Source: Photobacterium lutimaris (lineage in GTDB: Bacteria; Pseudomonadota; Gammaproteobacteria; Enterobacterales; Vibrionaceae). From it: a DNA stretch of 64,000 bases. The stretch covers positions 62,001-126,000 of the forward strand of contig NZ_PYMH01000010.1 in the NCBI RefSeq assembly GCF_003025555.1. Direction: 5' to 3'. A model generated the notes under the pieces. That model saw nothing but the letters and a program-made list of their open reading frames with translations. It was not told the DNA's origin and made no database searches. Both the position numbers and the translations under genes were made by a program. Shown here piece after piece: positions 60,493 to 64,000 of this stretch. The first letter of the stretch is position 1. Each line of letters opens with the position of its first letter.

Positions 60493-61743
60493 ATGCAAGT
60501 TCTTTCTAGTCTGATCGGTATTCTACTGCTGATTGTTTTGGCTTACTTCCTTTCCGAACAACGTGAACGTATCAATTGGCGTACAGTGCTAGGTGCATTG
60601 GCAATCCAAATGGGGTTTGCGGCCATTGTGCTATACAGTGCTGCTGGACGAGCGGCGCTGTCTGACTTTTCGAGCGGTGTGCAGATAGTGATCAACTACA
60701 GTCATGACGGGATCGGCTTCCTGTTCGGCGGTTTGGTGTCCGACAAGATGTTCGAGCTGTTTGGCGGCAATGGTTTTGTCCTTGCCCTGCGGGTGCTTCC
60801 GGTGGTGGTCTTCTTTTCGGCCTTGGTATCGGTGCTTTATCACCTTGGTGTGATGCAATTAATTGTTAATACCCTTGGTCGGGCGCTGTCCCGCGTGCTC
60901 GGTACTAGCCGCCCGGAATCGATCTCAGCCACGGCCAATATTTTCCTGGGTATTTCTGAAGCGCCGCTGACGATTCGTCCATACCTGGCCACCATGACGC
61001 GCTCCCAGTTATTTGCCGTCATGGTCGGCGGTATGGCCTCGGTGGCAGGGTCGGTATTGGTGGGTTATGCCCAAATGGGGATCCCGCTTGAATACCTGCT
61101 GGCAGCCTCGTTCATGGCTGCGCCCGCCGGTTTGATGATGGCCAAGTTGCTGATCCCGGAAACTGAGGATGCCGCGGCATGCGTAGAGGAGACACCGTCC
61201 GAACTGCAGCGCCCTGCCAACGTGATTGATGCGGCGGCGCAAGGTGCTGCTCAGGGGATGCAGGTGGCGTTGAATATTGGTGCTATGCTATTGGCCTTTG
61301 TTGGCTTGATCGCACTACTCAACGGCATGCTATCGGGGATTGGCGGCTGGTTTGGGCTACCAGAACTGAGCTTGGATGTGGTATTTGGATACCTGTTCCT
61401 GCCTTTTGCTTTTATGGCGGGGATTTGGGACTTTGAGTCAGCTCAACAAATGGCGGTTATTTTCGGGACCAAAACCACCGTCAATGAGTTTGTTGCCTTT
61501 TCGCAGCTAGCCCCCATGATTGCCAGTGGGGTATTGGAACCTCGTGTTGAAGCGATTATTGCCTTTGCGCTGTGTGGTTTTGCTAACTTTGGCTCTATTG
61601 CGGTGATGCTGGGGAGTGTTGGCGTGATGGTGCCAAGCCGATACCATGAAATCGCGACCCTCGGTATGAGATCGCTGGTAGCGGCGACCCTGGCAAACCT
61701 GCTCAACGCCACGGTGGCAGGATTGTTTATCAGTTTGATATAA
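60493..61743 (+). CDS. nupC: NupC-family concentrative nucleoside transporter
   Basis: 416 residues, CNT family (SLC28-like). N-terminal helices, then motifs QIVINYSHDGIGFLFGG, GTSRPESISATANIFLGISEAP (nucleoside-contact region), VMVGGMASVAGSVLVGY, FGTKTTVNEFVAF and ALCGFANFGSIAVMLG. Uptake of nucleosides with Na+ or H+; Vibrio CNT is Na+-coupled, which is likely here too. The start is weak (GAG six bases ahead). Long leader upstream, terminator downstream. Works with the nucleotidase NutA by taking up its products. Confidence 0.95.
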   Translation: MQVLSSLIGILLLIVLAYFLSEQRERINWRTVLGALAIQMGFAAIVLYSAAGRAALSDFSSGVQIVINYSHDGIGFLFGGLVSDKMFELFGGNGFVLALRVLPVVVFFSALVSVLYHLGVMQLIVNTLGRALSRVLGTSRPESISATANIFLGISEAPLTIRPYLATMTRSQLFAVMVGGMASVAGSVLVGYAQMGIPLEYLLAASFMAAPAGLMMAKLLIPETEDAAACVEETPSELQRPANVIDAAAQGAAQGMQVALNIGAMLLAFVGLIALLNGMLSGIGGWFGLPELSLDVVFGYLFLPFAFMAGIWDFESAQQMAVIFGTKTTVNEFVAFSQLAPMIASGVLEPRVEAIIAFALCGFANFGSIAVMLGSVGVMVPSRYHEIATLGMRSLVAATLANLLNATVAGLFISLI

Positions 61744-61756
61744 ACCCAAAAACAAA

Positions 61757-61785
61757 AACGCCAGCAAATGCTGGCGTTTGTTTTA
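61757..61785. terminator. Terminator between convergent nupC and fhs
   Basis: Perfect 11-bp stem AAACGCCAGCA/TGCTGGCGTTT with a 2-base AA loop, followed by TGTTTT. A/T flanks allow use from both sides. Confidence 0.88.
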
Positions 61786-61815
61786 ATGGGGTTGGCTGAA
61801 ATAGATGTCGAGCGT

Positions 61816-63570
61816 TTAGCTCAAGCCAACAATGTTGCCATCGGCATCAATATCCAGTCCCAAGTAGGCTGGTTTCTCCGGCAGGCCCGGCATGGTCATC
61901 ACGTTACCGCATAGGGCGTACACGAAGCCGGCACCGGCACATAGTTTCAGCTCGCGAACCGGAACGATAAAGTCGCTCGGTGCGCCTTTCTGGCTTGGAT
62001 CATGGCTGATAGACAGCGGCGTTTTCGCCATACATAGCGCCAGGTTGTCATACCCTTGGGCTTTGAACTGGGCCAGCTGGGCTTTGGCCAACTCAGAAAG
62101 CTCGACACCACGGCAGCCGTAGCCAACTTCGGCAACGGTCATCAGCTTCTCTTCCAGAGTTTGTGACAACTCGTAAAGTGGTTTGAAGTTGGCCGGTGTT
62201 TCACAGGCACGGGTCACCGCCTTAGCCAGTTCAACCGCCCCTTCACCGCCTTTACCGAAGGCTTCGCTGATCGCCACATCGACATGGGTCGCGAACTGCT
62301 CGGCTTCAATCATTTCTTTCAGCTGGGTTAGCTCTGCATCGGTGTCTTGCGGGAAGCGGTTGATAGCGACAACAACCGGTACACCGTACTTGGCTGTATT
62401 GTTGATGTGCCATTTCAGGTTGTCAAAACCGGCAACCAGGGCTTTTTCGTCGGTTTCGAAAATCGCTTGCGGTAGGGCTTGGCCCGGACGTAGATCATAC
62501 AGACCAGAGTTGGCTTTAAGGCCACGCAGGGTCGCGACTACCACCGCACAATCTGGACCACGGCCGGCTTGCTGCGCCTTGATATTACAGGCTTTCTCAA
62601 AGCCCATGTCCGAGCCGAAACCGCCTTCGGTAATGGTATAGTCGGCCAATTTAAGGGCAATGCGATCGGCAATGATAGACGAGTTGCCGTGGGCGATGTT
62701 GGCAAAAGGGCCCGCGTGGATAAGGGTGGGTACTCCTTCCAGCGTTTGCATCATGGTTGGCTCAATGGCTTCAATCATCGTCACTGTCATCGCACCGGCA
62801 ACCTGCAGATCTTCTGCGGTTACTGGCTTGCCATCAAGATCATAAGCCAGTACCACGCGGCCGATACGCAGGCGCATGTCAGCCAGATCTTTTGATAGGG
62901 CAAGGATAGCCATCAGTTCAGAAGCGGCCGAGATGTCAAAACCGTCTTCTCGCTCAATCCCGTTGATGGTTTTACCCGGCTGGTTCTTACCCACCGTGAT
63001 CATACGAAGGGCACGGTCATTATGATCCATCACGCGCTTCCAGACGATGCGTTCCATATCAATGCGAAGGGCAGGCATACCGGTTTTTTCGCTGAAGCTT
63101 TCGTAACCGTGGCGCTCTTCGTGATAGACACGGGCATCAATCGCAGCGGCAGCAAGGTTATGGGCTGCCGTCACGGCGTGGATATCGCCAGTCAGGTGAA
63201 GGTTCAGTTTTTCCATTGGGGCAACTTGGCTGAAACCGCCGCCGGCAGCGCCACCCTTCACACCAAATACTGGGCCCATCGACGGTTGGCGGATACATGC
63301 CATTACCGACTGGTTGATTTTTGCCAGACCCTGAGCCAGACCGATGGTGGTAACGGTTTTACCTTCACCCAGAGGGGTGGGGGTGATAGCGGTGACAACA
63401 ACCAGTTTCCCTTCTTCGTTGTCGGCCAGGCGTTTTAGGATAGAAGGCTTTACTTTGGCCTTCAATGTGCCCTGCGGAGTCAGATCTTCAGGTAGCAGGC
63501 CAGCCCGCTGAGCGATGAGATCGATCGGAGTGAGCGTCGTATCGCGGCAAATTTCAATATCACTTTTCAT
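61816..63570 (-). CDS. fhs: Formate--tetrahydrofolate ligase
   Basis: 584 residues. ATP-dependent formylation of tetrahydrofolate to 10-formyl-THF, which feeds purine synthesis and formyl-Met-tRNA. Signatures: P-loop PTPLGEGKTVTTIG, GVKGGAAGGGFSQV, FANIAHGNSSIIAD, GFGSDMGFEKACNIK and C-terminal MTMPGLPEKPAY. The length is a little over the typical 555-560, with no sign of fusion. A PurR-like box lies upstream. Not all gammaproteobacteria have this gene; Vibrionaceae commonly do not rely on it. Confidence 0.96.
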   Translation of the reverse strand: MKSDIEICRDTTLTPIDLIAQRAGLLPEDLTPQGTLKAKVKPSILKRLADNEEGKLVVVTAITPTPLGEGKTVTTIGLAQGLAKINQSVMACIRQPSMGPVFGVKGGAAGGGFSQVAPMEKLNLHLTGDIHAVTAAHNLAAAAIDARVYHEERHGYESFSEKTGMPALRIDMERIVWKRVMDHNDRALRMITVGKNQPGKTINGIEREDGFDISAASELMAILALSKDLADMRLRIGRVVLAYDLDGKPVTAEDLQVAGAMTVTMIEAIEPTMMQTLEGVPTLIHAGPFANIAHGNSSIIADRIALKLADYTITEGGFGSDMGFEKACNIKAQQAGRGPDCAVVVATLRGLKANSGLYDLRPGQALPQAIFETDEKALVAGFDNLKWHINNTAKYGVPVVVAINRFPQDTDAELTQLKEMIEAEQFATHVDVAISEAFGKGGEGAVELAKAVTRACETPANFKPLYELSQTLEEKLMTVAEVGYGCRGVELSELAKAQLAQFKAQGYDNLALCMAKTPLSISHDPSQKGAPSDFIVPVRELKLCAGAGFVYALCGNVMTMPGLPEKPAYLGLDIDADGNIVGLS

Positions 63571-63632
63571 GGGCGACCATAACCTCGCATTCGGTAACTT
63601 TATATATATCGCGCAAGCAGCTTTTATAAGTC

Positions 63633-63648
63633 GCGCAATCGTTTGCGT
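63633..63648. promoter_or_regulatory. Candidate PurR operator of fhs
   Basis: GCGCAATCGTTTGCGT has one perfect PurR half-site (GTTTGCGT) and six of eight matches in the other; the centre CG is kept. It is 63 bases before the fhs start, where a repressor could act. Confidence 0.55.
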
Positions 63649-63884
63649 TGGATTTATACCATAATTTTATCACGGGTAAAGTGATAAATGCGGATAGTTA
63701 TGTCAAGAGATTGGTTATTCTTTATAGTGATGTTGCACGTGTAGCGTGCTGTTGTGTTGAAGTATTTGATGGATAAGAAAAAAGGAGGTGTTATTTTTTT
63801 GTTTTTAGAACGCAATATTGTCGCATATCGATTGACATAATTTAGTGCCGGTTTGCGTTACTACGCTTGTTGGCGGCCCATCAA
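63649..63884. other. Intergenic region upstream of fhs
   Basis: AT-rich sequence without a convincing gene. An AAGGAGG box at 63781-63787 on the plus strand is not followed by a usable start with a meaningful ORF. A 23-codon frame at 63769 lacks a ribosome site. Confidence 0.4.
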
Positions 63885-63911
63885 GGACTGGATACAAGGC
63901 GTATCCAGTCC
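63885..63911 (-). terminator. 11-bp perfect hairpin after the FlhA-like gene
   Basis: GGACTGGATAC and its exact complement around a five-base loop, 17 bases past the stop codon of the minus-strand gene entering from the right. There is no T-run, so termination is only suggested. Confidence 0.5.
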
Positions 63912-63928
63912 AGAGTTCATGGCGGCTC

Positions 63929-64000
63929 TTAACCGAGGTGTCCAAGGACATTAATATTTTTGTCTTCTGGGATCTCGTTATACGAAAGTACGAACAGTCC
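63929..64000 (-). CDS. FlhA/SctV export-apparatus protein, C-terminal fragment
   Basis: Last 23 codons and stop of a gene that begins beyond the window. The fragment reads LFVLSYNEIPEDKNIN then VLGHLG. The pattern VLSYNEIP plus a terminal glycine-rich turn is typical of the C-terminal end of FlhA and of type III secretion SctV proteins. If right, a flagellar or injectisome operon runs in from the right on the minus strand. Lateral flagella are frequent in Photobacterium and Vibrio, so FlhA is my first guess. Confidence 0.55.
   Translation of the reverse strand, partial: GLFVLSYNEIPEDKNINVLGHLG

Noticed and set aside
63769..63840. 23-codon plus-strand ORF with an internal AAGGAGG
   Set aside because: The Shine-Dalgarno-like run lies inside the frame, not before its ATG, and no alternative start follows at proper spacing.

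Overview
The window looks like part of a chromosome from a marine gammaproteobacterium of the family Vibrionaceae, most likely Photobacterium or a close relative. This is inferred from recognised proteins and gene order (ispE-prs; hemA-prfA-prmC-sirB2-sirB1-kdsA; cueR/copA beside cnoX-ybbO-tesA-ybbAP; ackA-pta beside yfbV; a sodium-antiporter-like carrier behind MetJ boxes). No 16S rRNA is present, so the genus is a judgement, not a measurement. I see no insertion sequence, prophage, integron or CRISPR array; most of the window is ordinary core chromosome.

Layout. 1-8.1 kb: lolB-ispE-prs (minus) diverging from hemA-prfA-prmC-sirB2-sirB1-kdsA (plus), covering PRPP, isoprenoid, lipoprotein sorting, haem, translation termination and Kdo synthesis. 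8.5-17.6 kb: stand-alone genes: an amino-acid/proton symporter, a dCACHE chemoreceptor, a MetJ-controlled NhaC-family carrier (probable methionine transporter), a surface 5'-nucleotidase, ybaK, a LysR regulator and a LysE-type exporter. 17.7-20.7 kb: smrA, a 46-residue membrane protein, three identical tRNA-Pro(UGG) genes in 121-bp tandem units, then two and a fraction 200-bp repeats carrying tRNA-Pro-derived sequence, then a TraB/GumN protein. 20.8-24.4 kb: copper module, with copA (four N-terminal metal-binding domains), a coupled 23-residue ORF behind it, and divergent cueR with a textbook CueR promoter. 24.4-31.5 kb: cnoX, a 22-residue ORF with its own terminator, tesA-ybbO, ybbAP and yfcH. 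31.7-34.0 kb: a tightly overlapping four-gene operon of two DUF1538 membrane proteins, a P-II-like protein and a CBS-pair protein; no function is known to me and it is the best candidate here for an undescribed system. 34.0-41.9 kb: anaerobic and acetate metabolism (yfcE, focA, a Dcu carrier, ackA-pta, yfbV). 42.0-47.1 kb: an RND efflux pump with its TetR regulator and an AcrR-like operator. 47.3-50.6 kb: DUF6172 protein and an ABC importer with a heptamer repeat array between its genes. 50.8-54.0 kb: a possible attenuator-like plus-strand RNA, chaN, a 34-bp perfect palindrome, rlmA and a KdgM-like porin. 54.2-59.1 kb: a PgtABC-like sensing system whose response regulator has a degenerate ATPase domain. 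59.3-64.0 kb: yfbU, a NupC nucleoside transporter with a long leader, fhs with a PurR-like site, and the last 23 codons of a probable FlhA/SctV export protein leaving the window.

How the parts fit. Many units carry recognisable regulatory DNA: CueR for copper, MetJ for the NhaC-type carrier, an AcrR-type box for the efflux pump, CRP for focA, PurR for fhs. One-carbon, acetate/formate and nucleoside salvage genes cluster in the second half. Start codons were adjusted by Shine-Dalgarno position and remembered family lengths. All family names come from reading the translations, not from database searches.
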